Below the pieces are notes generated by a model. The model was not told where the DNA came from, did no database searches, and was given only the letters and a program-made list of their open reading frames with translations. A stretch of DNA of 64,000 bases from Dysidea avara (taxonomy: Eukaryota; Porifera; Demospongiae; Dictyoceratida; Dysideidae). The stretch is from positions 26,015,053 to 26,079,052 of the forward strand of contig NC_089274.1 of the NCBI RefSeq assembly GCF_963678975.1, read 5' to 3'. Every line of letters starts with the position of its first letter. The first letter of the stretch is position 1. Below are positions 1 through 12,321 of the stretch, in pieces. Both the position numbers and the translations under genes were made by a program.

Positions 1-667
1 ATTCTGCTGCTGAGCTTAGCAACAACTTGCAAGGCAAAACTTTAATGACACACCACAACTCTAGTTATATAGAGTGAACTGTACCTACTTAAATACAAAC
101 TGTAATTATGTCACATATCACCTAATATTTCTATTAACTACACATCACTTAACGCTAATTTACTGCGTGTTACGGATCGTATCACAATATGAATATAATA
201 ATGGTACGTAAAGCTTTTATGAGGCCTACCAAATGTAACCCAGCTAGCTGGGCCACATACAAAATGTAGACCGGGCTACATCTGGGCAGTGATTATATAG
301 ACGTTAATAAGGCCAAAATTGAATGTGGGGATCAATTAATACTCAATCAATTAGTATACATGATTTAGATTTTGCCATGAAAACCACTCAGACGGAGAGT
401 GTTTTGTTATCCTCGCAATCTTATGAGTTGAAAAAGTTGAGCTAAGCTGAGAACTAGTGCTATAGTTCATTCACCAATCATTTCTGCATGTTTCCAAATA
501 CAGACCACACAACTGCCTGAGGGCTGCAGGCCCAAAGGCAGAGAGCATACATATCAGGCAAATTCATTATGCCCATGTTACAACTATTACATGAATTCTG
601 TATGCTCCAGTTTATCTCTCCGCAGATAAAAGTATTGCATTGCTGCTAACACTATTTGGTGGTCATA
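1..667. other. Upstream noncoding DNA, no gene seen
   Basis: I see no coding exon here. The stretch is AT-rich. Around 480-590 it holds a degenerate relative of the hairpin repeat found at 11.36-11.47 kb, recognisable by shared words such as 'ggcaaatca' and 'gcccatgtt'. Confidence 0.5.
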
Positions 668-676
668 ATATATATA
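668..676 (+). promoter_or_regulatory. Possible TATA element of collagen gene 1
   Basis: The sequence TATATATAA lies about 115 bp upstream of the chosen ATG at 790. This upstream region is unrelated to that of collagen genes 2 and 3, so gene 1 probably has its own promoter. AT-rich words are common here, so the assignment is weak. Confidence 0.25.
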
Positions 677-789
677 AACTATTCACCACAACAGACTTCC
701 CCCTTTACCACTGACACACCTACGTACCTTGTGTTCTTGTAGACAATAGCCATTGTCATTACTATTGTCCAGTGTACAGTATTGTGAAA

Positions 790-1853
790 ATGACTGTTAC
801 AAACAATGGATTGATTTGGTTGTCTCTACTGTTTTTAGGAATTGTGTTTGTGGGTGGCTGGTATTTCCAGTCATCACTGGTTGAGTTGAGGACACAGATG
901 ATAGAAGATATTGTACAGCAGAGGATCAAAATTGAAGTACAAGCTGAAATAATACAACAACTCAAAGAAACAGTCAAGGAACAAAACAAACAACTTAACC
1001 TGCTACAACTACAGATTAACCAACATCAACCAACAGTGAGTTGGCTTATACCAGTAACTATGTACATTAGTAACTCTGTATGTATTTGCTATAGAGTAAT
1101 GACCAGTTCACCAATGAACCTCTCAATACTAACTATACCACAAAACAACATACTGTAATGAAAAGATCTACCAGTAGTACTGAGACAACACTAGAAATCC
1201 TTAGAGGGAGAGATGGTCGAGATGGTAGGGATGGAATACCAGGTCCCAGGGGACTGACTGGACCTCCTGGACACAAGGGAGATACAGGAGCTGCTGGTCC
1301 TAAGGGAGAAGGAGCAGGTGGAGTGGTGTATGTGCGATGGGGCCATAACTCTTGTCCAAGTACCGGAGCACAACTAGTATACTCTGGCAGAGCTGGTGGA
1401 TCATACCGGCATCATAAAGGAGGTGGTAGTAACCCACAGTGTCTACCACTTGACCCAAACTACCTCAAGACAGTTAGTGGAACACAGAATAATGCCTATA
1501 TGTATGGAACAGAGTATCAGCTCACAAATGGACTAGTAGCAAATTCACACAACACAGATGTAGTATGTGCAGTATGTTATGTTCCTACAAGAAATGTAGT
1601 TTACATGCTACCAGCTAAGTATACTTGTCCAACAGGCTGGATCAGAGAATATTATGGCTACTTGATGAGTGAACGATACAACCATCACCGATCAACATTC
1701 TTCTGTGTTGATCACAGTCTCACACCAGTAATTGGATCAAACAAATTTGAAGATGATTTCCTCATCTATCCAATAGAAGGAGTGTGTGGATCACTACCAT
1801 GTCCTCCTTATGATCAATCTAAAGAACTTTCTTGCGCTGTGTGTACCAAGTAG
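790..1853 (+). CDS. Membrane-anchored short-chain collagen C4-like protein, copy 1 (2 exons)
   Basis: Two exons, 790-1035 and 1095-1853, encode a 334-residue protein. The 59 bp intron begins GTGAGT and ends TTTGCTATAG; both junctions are phase 0 and the joined frame has no stop. From the N-terminus there is a short cytosolic tail, one hydrophobic segment (about residues 8-25), a Gln/Glu-rich stem that looks coiled-coil (about 33-75), an NYT sequon, twelve Gly-X-Y triplets starting GRDGRDGRD (about 120-155), and a Cys-rich C-terminal domain of about 180 residues (VRWGHNSCP near its start, SCAVCTK at its end). That last domain resembles sponge short-chain collagen C4. The topology suggests a type II membrane collagen, like class A scavenger receptors or membrane collagens in plan; this is inference. 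Without splicing it would read as two unrelated frames overlapping at TAATG. ATG790 was chosen because copies 2 and 3 begin at the same residue. A possible ATTAAA poly(A) signal lies at 1909. Confidence 0.9.
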
Positions 1854-3949
1854 ACTTCAGTGATAATGATACTTGACAAAGATTTGAAATGTTAGGCCTC
1901 TATGTTATATTAAACATTGTAGCTGTTATATATCATTGTCATATGTGTGTATGCATGACTGCTGGTATTGGCAAGTTTACACCTTCTGAGAAGACTGCAT
2001 TTGTGTTGTGACGTCTTCAATGAGTTTTAAAAAATGCCTTTGGACTATATATTATAGTGGAGCAAAAGAAAGCCTATATTATAAAATCTGCATAGATAAG
2101 TCTGGTTGCGAGGTGGTTTCTTAAAATATGGGTATTGCGAGTAACGTACAAACTGAAAGAACGGCTTTCCTGATGGACTTTTGACAATTTAATGAGCGAA
2201 AAATATCGCTGGCCTCAAAGAACAGCATAAGTATCTCTGGATGTTGAAAGGATTGTATCTCTTTTGTACACGTACAGAAATAAAGAGTACCCTAAAGATT
2301 GGTCTAGAGAATTTGTGCAAGAAAGCACAACCTCCATGCAAAACCAGTTCGGCTGTAAAACAGGGTGCATCCATGAAAGTACATAAAAGTAATTGTAAAA
2401 ATAACTGGTAACTGAAAGAGCTGATATCTGGAGCAGCCAAGAACGAATGGTAATATAACTAACTGCAGTATTAAAATTGGACCCTTATCATTGACTTGTG
2501 TTCTATATTCAGTCTTGCTACATTCCCAGTTAATTATTTTAAACTTCGTAGCAATTTGGTCTCCTTTTTCAACAGTTATGTGGGGTGGAGAAAAAAAGGC
2601 AGCTAAGTTATGTGTTAGCCAATTAGAGTCGAAAATAATTATTTGGGAATGCAGCAAGAACATGAGCCAGTGATAAGGGTCCAATATTAAACTTTCAGTT
2701 AACTACTAGAACTTTTAGTTAATTACTAGCTGAGGCATTAATTTTAACACTTAGCATATTTTAGATACCACAAAATTAGTTGAAGCACTTATGCTAGGTA
2801 GATACCTGTAACTTCACAATAAGTTACAGACCACACCCACTGGTTGATTAGTAATGATCGAGCATGGACACCACACCTCTTGACAATCTATTTACTCGAT
2901 CACGATGACTACACCTTCTGAATATTGGTCTAGCTGTATTCATATTGCTAGCACAGTGAAATAGTGATACGCCCCCTGAAGGCTGACTCGAGCTACTCCA
3001 ATACAACAGTCGTTCTAATAGAACAGTCACACATGTATAGCTGTATACAGCAAAATCCAAACAAACTAGTACGTACAATTAATCTAAAAATGAAGTAGGG
3101 ACCCAAAGCGATAAAAAAATTACAAAATAACTTGGTGGGAAAATCCCTACTTTGGCATTGAACAAAAATAATTCTTATAACATGTCAATGTAGGGATAGT
3201 CTCACAGTGTAATACTGTACCATCATTCATCTCTTGTTTCACTACATTATATTGCTTGGATCCCTATTCATTTTTAAATTAATAATTTTAGCTACAATTA
3301 CGTATATGCATTGAGGATTCATCCCGTACAGGCCCAAGTGATATAAATCATGCAAAATGGCCTTATAATGAAAAAATACAGACTAGTAACTGGTTCCCCA
3401 CTAGCGAATCATTACATACCACATCAAGGGAAAGAATGGTGCCATGCAGTCACATTGAGCATGCACCGGTTTATTTTGAAGCCCACTTGGACTTTGAAAT
3501 ATGTACTATATATTTCGCTGAAATTTTCTGCTTTGAAAATAACTTGCTACATGTACACATATAGTAGACGAAACTACATGTGTATAGGTCGATGATAAAT
3601 AAATTATTGCCAGCTTCAAAGGAATGTAATTCATTATCCCAACCATAGAAGAACCCTGTCTCTATATAATCTATTTACAATAAACACATGGTAAATTTCC
3701 ATGACATCATTTGTAGACCATCTAAGGCTAAACCTAAAAACATTTAGTCCACAAATGATATTCATACATGTGGTACCATACAATATCTACTAATTCATTT
3801 TGTGTACTATTTGATGATAATTGATCAATAACATGACTAAATGTAGTAGTATTGATTCAAATAACTTATAATTGTTAGTAGAAAAGTACAAACTTTACAA
3901 CTATAGCGTAGCTTACAACACTGATATTCTGTAGACTTATCCACTGAAA
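1854..3949. other. Intergenic DNA, left arm of a segmental duplication, with two MITEs
   Basis: No gene seen. From about 2,190 the sequence matches 12,073 onward (upstream of collagen copy 3), giving duplicated upstream DNA for copies 2 and 3. At about 2,467-2,690 there is a roughly 220 bp element with inverted ends of about 24 bp (GGACCCTTATCA and its complement). At about 3,092-3,290 lies the 'checkpoint-like' repeat family described separately. A small conserved inverted repeat (ATCATTTGTAGAC to GTCCACAAATGAT) lies near 3,706-3,760 upstream of copy 2, and again upstream of copy 3. Confidence 0.6.
3092..3290. repeat. MITE family with ends GAAGTAGGGATCCAAGC (copy 1 of 5)
   Basis: The two ends are inverted copies of each other: GAAGTAGGGACCCAAAGCG on the left and GCTTGGATCCCTA on the right. 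Inside are CCATCATTCATCTCTTGTTTCACTA-like words (shown here only as CATCATTCATCTCTTG). Related copies or halves lie at about 14,334-14,500, 39,455-39,560, 41,420-41,520 and 63,040-63,140. Confidence 0.6.
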
Positions 3950-5046
3950 ATGACTGCTACAAACAGTGGATTGAATTGGTTGTCTCTACTGTGTTTGGGA
4001 ATTGTGTTTGTGGGTGGCTGGTATTTCCAGTCATCACTGGTTGAAATGAGAGAACAGCTTGTGGCTCAACAACAAGAGCAGAAGACACAAATGATAGAAG
4101 ATACTGCACAACAGAGGATAAAAATTGAGGTACAAGCTGAAATAATACAACAACTCAAGGAAACAGTCAACGAACAAAACAAACAACTTAACCTGCTACA
4201 ACTACAGATTAACCAACATCAACCAACAGTGAGTTGGCTTATACCAGTAACTATGTACATTAGTAACTCTATATGTATTTGCTATAGAGTAATGACCAGT
4301 TCACCAATGAACCTCTCAATACTAACTATACCACAAAACAACATACTGTAATGAAAAGATCTACCAGTACTACTGAGAAAACACTAGAAATCCTTAGAGG
4401 AAGAGATGGTCGAGATGGTAGGGATGGACTACCAGGTCCCAGGGGACTGACTGGACCTCCTGGACCCAAGGGAAACACAGGAGCTGCTGGTCCTAAAGGA
4501 GAGGGAGCAGGTGGAGTGGTGTATGTACGTTGGGGCCATAACTCTTGTCCAGACACTGGAGCACAACTAGTATACTCTGGCAGAGTTGGTGGGTCAGACT
4601 GGACTCATAAAGGAGGTGGGAGTAACCCACAGTGTCTACCACTTGACCCAAACTACCTCAAGACATTTAGTGGGAATCAGAACTGGGCTTATATGTATGG
4701 AGCAGAGTATGAACAAACAAATGTACTAGTAGCAAATTCACACAACACAGATGTAGTGTGTGCAGTATGTCATGTTCCTACAAGAAATGTTGTTTACATG
4801 TTACCAGCTAAGTACACCTGTCCAACAGGGTGGACCAGAGAATATTATGGCTACTTGATGAGTGAACGTTACACACATCACCGATCAACCTTCTCCTGTG
4901 TTGATCACAGCCTTACACCAGCAGCTGGTTCAAACCAAGATCACAATGGTTTCCTCTTCTATCCAGTAGAAGGAGTGTGTGGATCACTACCATGTCCTCA
5001 TTATGATCAATCTAAAGAACTTTCTTGTGCTGTGTGTACCAAGTAG
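3950..5046 (+). CDS. Membrane-anchored short-chain collagen C4-like protein, copy 2 (2 exons)
   Basis: Exons 3950-4228 and 4288-5046 encode 345 residues. The intron (4229-4287) is almost identical in sequence and length to those of copies 1 and 3. The plan is the same as copy 1: a hydrophobic anchor near the N-terminus, a coiled-coil-like stem, twelve Gly-X-Y triplets and a Cys-rich C4-type domain. The stem is 11 residues longer than in copy 1, adding a Gln-rich stretch (MREQLVAQQQEQK, partly shared), about one and a half heptads. It is the longest of the three. AATAAA lies at 5086-5091, 40 bases after the stop. Its 5' flank matches that of copy 3 for about 3 kb but not that of copy 1. Confidence 0.9.
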
Positions 5047-7311
5047 ACTTCAGTGACAAAGATGTTTGACAAACAGTTAGAACACAATAAATGTTAGGCT
5101 AGAATACTATTTCACAGAATATTGCATGTAGCTGTTACCTAGTACTGTATGTATGGTCAAGTGTCAAATAATTATTTCTGAGTATTCATTAAATGTAAAG
5201 CCAAACAAGCTGACACTATTATTACGTAGCTACATTCCAGGCATGATCAATAAGGTTGCACACATACACATTAACTATGCGTGTACCTGTATACACCCCT
5301 AGGGAGACAAACACACCCAACTAAACTAACAAGACTAGCTCCATTGTAAGATAGTCACTCAATTGTCTGAGATAATTGGTTTCTACTTACCATAAACTCC
5401 AGCTATTAGGCACATAAGGTTATTAAGTGCATATTGCTTGTTAAGCACATATGAAATATTTACGCTAAACGGAACGGACACACACACATACATGCTTATG
5501 TAATCTTGAACAGTTCCTGTTAAGCGTATATAGTTGAAATCGCTCCTGCAAGCTCGTACTATGTGAAATGGTATCAAAATACCAACAGAACAAGCCAGAA
5601 GCATCACAATACACTCAATACTTCGCCAGACACATGTCTAGCAGATACCACCGCCTGTATTAACAATAACTACACCTGACTTTTCAGGACTGTTTTTTCC
5701 TTGACTGAACACTGGTAACTAGATCACTAGAAAAACGTGGTGGGAACAAGTAATACTCTCCTAGCAGAATCCCGTTACAATCACTTATTAAGCACATGCG
5801 CTTAACAAGCATAGTGTATTTCACAAACAATTCCTCCAAAATTTATATGTGCATGCACTTAATAACCAGAGTCTATGGTATTATAGTTATGTTTACAATT
5901 TTACAGCTAATTTCTGGGGATGGCTCTACAAGGCTTTTCTACCAAGTAGAGGCAAACACAGGGATTTTGTGTAAACTAGAGTAGCTAATATGCCTGGCTG
6001 CTTTATTAGAGTATCTCAAAATAATTTAAGTAATAGATTCTTCATACATTGATTTAGCAGCTCATGTGGGATGCCTTTGTTCCTAGGTAGGGAACATTGC
6101 TATGTTAAATTCATAATATCAATAATGCACCTCCAAAAACTTTATGCTGCATAACTAGACTGGCAGTAAGATAACAAGAAATTAAACAGCTTCAATACCG
6201 ACACACTGTCGTCCCTTTAATAATTCTATTTTATCATCTGTAGCAATTTTGGCTAATCATCACTACAAGTAATAGTTTATGGGTCCCCGTATAGTGTACA
6301 AGTGAGTATCAGTCAATGTGTTGACTATGTACTTGTGACCACTTTGTGATTGCCATGCAAGCACATGTTGTAGCTATTGGCACTTTACACTAATAGTACA
6401 CATTTACTCTAATCTCAGTGCATGAGTGAAGTGTGGTAGTGTGGTATAGCTTAGTGGGATAATTCACCAAAATTGCTATAACAACGTTTGTACACTTAGC
6501 AAAGCCTTGCAACTGCTGATGGGACACTTGATCCTACAAGTGAACTGTATTGTAAGGTTGGTAGAACTCTTACCCACATCAGGTTTCCACGTATGATAAA
6601 TCATCTACGTAAATACTTTGGTCACAAAAACTTATCTCACATAACAAACTTGTACATATATGCCTAGTTGTTCTAGTGTACACTAACTGTAAACATTTTG
6701 TGCTGGAAAGGATCAGTGTGTTCCATTGCTTACAGTCTTGGTATTGCCCATGTCCTCTTGCCATAGTATCCACTTGTGAAACCTGATCCTGAGGAATGTG
6801 GTTACTTGATGGTGAGAGTCTTGCATCGCTTTGCAAGCATTACATTACTATTGTCCACTATGCTTGGTTAGGGGTGTAGCCAGGTAGGTTTGAGGAAACC
6901 TTTGTGCACTGTTTAGAACATTAAGAAATTGAGACTTCAGGTTACCAAAATCTGTGGAATAGGATGGCTACAAAATTTATCTTAGTAGTTTGTCACATAC
7001 ATATGGTAGCAGCATCACTTTAAGAATATGTAATTTGCCATTAGACTCTTTTGGTGGTGGATTTGGTAGGTTTTGGAGGTGTCTAAGTTACTTAGACCCT
7101 TTTCATGTTTACTTAGTTAGACACTTTTCATGTTTATTATGCACACCTGCACTGGTAAAGCACCAATTAATTTTAAACCCTGTTGCTATGGGTGGAGTGA
7201 TGGCTTGTTTCTACTAATTAATGATACATTTCTCTGTTACAAGCAGCTGTCAGCAATGTTCAGGTACAACAACTACATAAGAGTCCAAATAAGTTAGACA
7301 TCGGACCTCAA

Positions 7312-7428
7312 GGGTCTAAGTAATTTAGTAACCCTCAGGCCCTGTGGTAGTGCCTTTGCTTCGCTCAGGTACCACATCGCTCAAGCGCCACAACACAGGG
7401 CCATCGGGTTACTAAATTACTTAGACCC
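7312..7428. repeat. Hairpin element
   Basis: The ends are inverted copies: GGGTCTAAGTAATTTAGTAA on the left and its complement on the right, with an imperfect middle containing GGCCCTGTG and CACAGGGCC. No TSD was recognised. Confidence 0.6.
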
Positions 7429-10176
7429 CTGTGATCTGAAGTCTAGTGGGTAGGGATGATCAGGAGCCATGCAAACACAGAACAGTATAGTATATCAATG
7501 AGTAGTGAATGCAACATCTAAGATAGCAAAAACAAGTTGATGCTATGCTACTTCTAAAAACCAGGCGCCATGCAGCTAGCTAACTCATCTGGAATTAACC
7601 AACTATGTATTACTATTTTTATTATGTTGTGCAATAATGCACAATTTATTGTAATTCTCGGATTTTGTAATTCATGAAATTTTTGTAATTCTTCAATTAC
7701 GTTGCTATGCACTACTAAGAAAGTGCTTGTTAAACAAACCACTTTTTAACAACATATTACACACAGAAGTAACTTCTAAACTGTTTTGTAGTTTGACTAT
7801 AGTGCTTTTTCCAAAGCTGTTCTTTATTTTCATTCGCGTATGTCAGGGATACGCTCCCTTTCTAACTCGAAGGGATAGGCTATTCCTGGTAGTCTATGAG
7901 GCCTGCACTGTTGTTTCTCAATTGTTAAATGCCTGTAAAACCCGAAGGGAAGGTAATTCACAAAGTCTGAGGAGAGTTGCCACACCTGTATTTCAGACCG
8001 CCGAAAAGAAACCACCTCAGAGCAAAGTTCACCAGTATGTAAGTTAATACAGACTTCATTTCGCTTTTATTTCTCATGTAAAAGCTGCTTTTATCATTAA
8101 CAATTTTGCTCACATGGGTGCATACAGACAAACATAGGTAGATAGATAGGTACACACACACTTTTACAAAAACAATTTCAGTAAACCAGGCGCGCGCCCC
8201 ACAGGGTGCACACCTGGTTTAAAAAATATGACCACAAAATCTTCCATAATAAGTGGGGATACAGTTGCCCATCTCTTTGAAACAATGTCAGCATGCAGTA
8301 GGACCTGACCACAGCCACTAGCTAAAAGCAGCAAGAAATATTCTGTTTCTAGTCATGTGCTCTCCTCTTCTGTTGCTCACTCCTCAATTGTTCTCTTCTT
8401 GGTAACAAGTTGACACAACAAGATGTAGCATACAGACTTAAAATGATTTCATCAAGTATACATGCTGATGAAATATGTACCAGAAACCACAAGTAGTTTA
8501 TATTCAAATGAGCACCATCATCAACAGCAGTAGTGTGACAGGACAGACTCACTAGTCAACAGCCAAAAGCTTAGATGGCTCAATACACATCATGACAGAC
8601 CTCCTTCAATAGTTGAGCAATGGTGTTAGGAACAGACAGATAAAAAAAACACCCTGAGGACAGCTTAAGGTATGTTCAGCAGTAAGAGGTTCCACACATA
8701 CAGACAATATATATATATATATATACACAGCCACTTTATTAGAAAAACTGTATTGTATACACTTGGGAGTACACGGCTTGTCATCAAGTGTCATTCACGG
8801 CAAGGCATAAATGCAACATAACACATCTTTTCACTGCAAACGTTTCACAGTTAGTGTATAGCCTGTAGCAGAAGCAGCTGTTGATATGAGAGGGTAGCTT
8901 GAATCTGTGGAAATAGTTCAGTAGCAGAGTTATATTTATTAACTGAAGCGGTAGATCTGATAATGCACACTGCAGCTGTTTAAGGCATACTTTACTGAGG
9001 GTTGAAAACTTTTCTGCATATCAGCACATTAACAATGGTCTAGATTCCAGACCCAATTCTATCTCATGACACAGTGATACCCTCTGCTTCAATTCTTTCA
9101 AGAGTACAATATAAAGCACATGCTGAAAAAAGGAATGCTCTAAATACATTGTAACAGTCTTTCTAGTAAGTTTTAGGCCAGCAAAAAAAACCAATTCTGC
9201 ACAGTGCTTTGTCAAGTTGGCTCAGCCAATTGTTAGGAATAGAAATGGTCATTGAGTACATACATAGGAGCTTGAGCTAGCCCACCATTTCTCCATGATT
9301 AAGATATACAAGTGCAAGAAGACAGTCAATATCTACATAGCACAAATGTTAATCTTGCATTTTCTGGACTGTCCTTCAAACAAGCAAGTAAGAGAAAAAC
9401 AAAAAAGTAGATACGTAGCATATCTTCAAAGGAATAGGAATTACCTAAATACAAAATATAGTACATATTTGAACAATTCTGCAGCGTGAACAATTCTGCT
9501 TAAACATGTACCGTAAGTTTGGCAAATCAGCATGCGAAGCAGGCTTGCAGACAAAACATTGACAAATTTACTATGCAGCTAATATGGAACTATATATTGA
9601 ATAGCCGATTGGCAAATAAAGTTCGAAGAATTTCCTTGATTCATCAAATTTTCCCCAACTTTAGTAGTTATGTACTCCAAACTTTTGTCGTTTATAGTAT
9701 AAGAGTGTACTGCATTTTTGTAAGTAATTAACATACGTACAAGATCCCATACCATGTTCTACACTTGTGGCTTCTAGTTCTACTTTGTAAGAAGTAATGA
9801 AACTTCTCTACATATGTAGATGTTGGCATTATCCTTGTGGTGTTACTGTAGATCTGTTGAGAAGGCTATTGAAGACAAAGTGAAAGCCAAATGAGAAGCC
9901 ACACGTAATTAAACATGTACACTACTTATTGCTTTTAATGAATAGAAGGGACTATTGCAGTAAACAGTTCAATCTGCGCAAAGTGTTAGAATATTGGCAT
10001 GCATACAAATTACAATATAATTAAATTACAGAACCTAGTCGCCTCAGGCCTGGAGTTGGTGTTTAATAGACATTAGTAGTTAAAGAGCTCCAACTTATTC
10101 AGAGATGCTTTCTTGAGAGCTCATGTGGTTTAGAAAGATTAACATGAGTAAATATCCAAATTGCGTTGTCTACTAC

Positions 10177-10509
10177 CAGTATTGGGCATAACACATTACT
10201 TTTGTAACGCATTATGTAATATTATTACTTAATACAGTAACGAAGTAATATAATGTGCTACATTTCTTATGCTAGTAATATCTAACGGATAGTTACTTTA
10301 CATAAGTAATGCGTTACTAAAGTAGCGCATTACTACTCGTTACTGTAATATTATTACCTAACAAAGTACCTTTATATATTGTGTAATATGTAATATAACA
10401 TATTACTAATTACTTTTAAACTGAAGTAATATATAACTGTAACACGTTTCATCATCACAGTGGCAGTAACAAGTAATATATTACAACTTTTTAAAAGTAG
10501 CACTCCAAT
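10177..10509. mobile_element. hAT-like palindromic MITE
   Basis: The left end is CAGTATTGGGC and the right end contains CCAAT. The inside is built from words like GTAATATTATTAC and AAGTAATGCGTTACT on both strands. Flanks TCTACTAC (10169-10176) and ACTACTAC (10510-10517) would be a 7-of-8 TSD. The right terminus is imperfect, so the exact end is uncertain. Confidence 0.45.
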
Positions 10510-11085
10510 ACTACTACGTAGCTGTGCAAGAATACTGGTTAAGCACTACAAAATTACACATTGTACTTTGTGGGGGAGGATCAAAGCGATACCACGTATC
10601 ATATTGTCCATACAGTACTAATCAGCTGCATAACTGTACTGCATGAGTCATACAGTACAGTTATGCACTTAATTGGGCAAATACAGCACACTTGGGCAAA
10701 TACAGTACAGTTATGCGGAGAATTTATTTAAGAAATGTTATAATCACGTAAACAACACACTGTAAATCACTAAAACCAGCCAAAATAATCCTAGGAGTTC
10801 GTTCTACGGCTACAAATAGATTGTATAAGCACTTACTGATTGCCTGATCATGAAGCTTTTTAAACACAACTCCACTAAGACAGCACAATTGATCACGTGC
10901 GTGACATTGTAAATCACTAAAACTAGCCAAACTAATCCTATTAGTTTGTTCTACGACTAGAGTTAAACACTTACTGATATCTGGCCTGATCACCAAAAAT
11001 CGCAGTGGTTTGAGTACTAGAGAAAGTTGCTCCGAGCCAGATGACCAGGAAGTACAATATAACAGTTCAAGCACACCCTATGCTT

Positions 11086-11203
11086 GTGTGTATGAAAAAT
11101 ACAGCATTCGGGGGGTGTCTTGAGGCAAATACAGCACTTGGCTTCGCCTCATGCTGTATTAGCCTCTCAACACGCCTCCTCGTACTGTATTTTCCATACA
11201 CAC
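11086..11203. repeat. Hairpin element
   Basis: Inverted ends read GTGTGTATG and CATACACAC, with repeated 'atacagca' and 'tgctgtat' words inside. It is similar in plan to the hairpin near 13.65-13.79 kb. Confidence 0.5.
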
Positions 11204-11361
11204 GTGTGGCGGTGCTTTAAAAATAACATACAGATTTGGTTGAGTGTGACTCACAATACACAAACACTTTGCTTGACAAAATTCTAGGGTATCCAGCAGT
11301 ATGGCACAAAATCACTTTCAGTAGACAAGGGCTACCACATCCGAGTACAATTTATAGTTGC

Positions 11362-11466
11362 AACATGGGCACAAGTGATTTGCCATAAATGTATGCCCAA
11401 AGTCCGAGGGCGCAGCCCGAAGACTGCAGGCATACATTTCTGGCAAATCACAAGTGCCCATGTTAC
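11362..11466. repeat. Long-arm hairpin (arms about 37 bp)
   Basis: AACATGGGCACAAGTGATTT near the left end is matched in inverted form at the right end, continuing through 'ggcatacat'. The loop is GC-rich (GAGGGCGCAGCCCGAAG). A degraded relative lies near 480-590. Confidence 0.6.
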
Positions 11467-12072
11467 AGTTAATATGTAACACTTCCGTTAATGCTGGTAG
11501 CCTTAATACCAATATGAGTGGTATCACTGGATTCGTTATATATGCATGCCTGAAAGATTCGGCTTTTGCGTTGTTTAAAGACTAATCACAACGTATACTA
11601 AAGACCTAAACTTCATTATAGAGTGGTTAATTCGTGTCATCCGTAATGTGGGCATGTCCACATTCAAATACGTGCCGAAACACTTGGGATGCACTGTAAG
11701 ACTAGTTCTCACCTTTAAGTAACATTTTCCAACTTGTAGAACGGCAAGGATACCAAAACGCCTTCATTTGACTGCTGCTTCTGGCAACACTTCAATTTGT
11801 GGTAATCATCACGTGAGCATTGATTTATTCCCACAATCGATTTCAGTCTGAGCTTGTATAAAACAAACAGAGGGTGGTACCACTACTTCATCCACATCAA
11901 GGCCATACTTGTTTTGATGAAAGTGGCTTGCTCTTTTAGAAGTGCAGCCACTTTCCCAAAATACATTTCAATGTACACCGGTGTACATTTAAATGTCTCC
12001 CTGTGTTGAGGTATACATGGCAAATGTATCCTCTGGAATTCCTTTGATCTGAGGTGTGAAAGTGTTACATCA

Positions 12073-12321
12073 TTACATTAAATCTGTACCACAAATGAAG
12101 CATAAGTATGTCTGTATGTTGAAAGGATTGTATCTTTTTGGGGTACATGTACAAAAATAAAGAGCACCCTTACAGCTGGAATTAGTGTAAGAAAACACAA
12201 CCTCCATGCAAAACCAGTTTGGCTGTAAAAAAGGGTGCATCCATGAAAGTACGTAAAAAAGTAACTGGCAACTGAAAGAGCTGATATCAGGAGCAGCCAA
12301 GAACGAATGGTAATATAACTA
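12073..12321. repeat. Segmental duplication, right copy, 5' part
   Basis: This matches about 2,190-2,460 at high identity. It ends exactly at the TA used as target by the element starting at 12322, and the match resumes at 13897. Open frames on the minus strand here are duplicated repeat sequence, not a recognised gene. Confidence 0.75.

Larger units (their letters stand above)
5047..12072. other. Seven kb of gene-free DNA between collagen copies 2 and 3
   Basis: I find no convincing exon. The stretch holds many small inverted repeats: a 'TTAAGCACAT' repeat pair near 5,410-5,470 and 5,788-5,870, hairpins at 7,312-7,428, 10,628-10,668, 11,086-11,203 and 11,362-11,466, a TA microsatellite near 8,708, and an hAT-like palindromic element near 10,177-10,509. 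Sequence near 7,945-7,985 resembles 47,850-47,885. Confidence 0.5.

Noticed and set aside
1158..1853. Separate gene starting at ATG 1158 (and 4351) overlapping the first frame's stop
   Set aside because: The intron model joins both frames in phase, the 59 bp intron has good borders, and copy 3 lacks this ATG.
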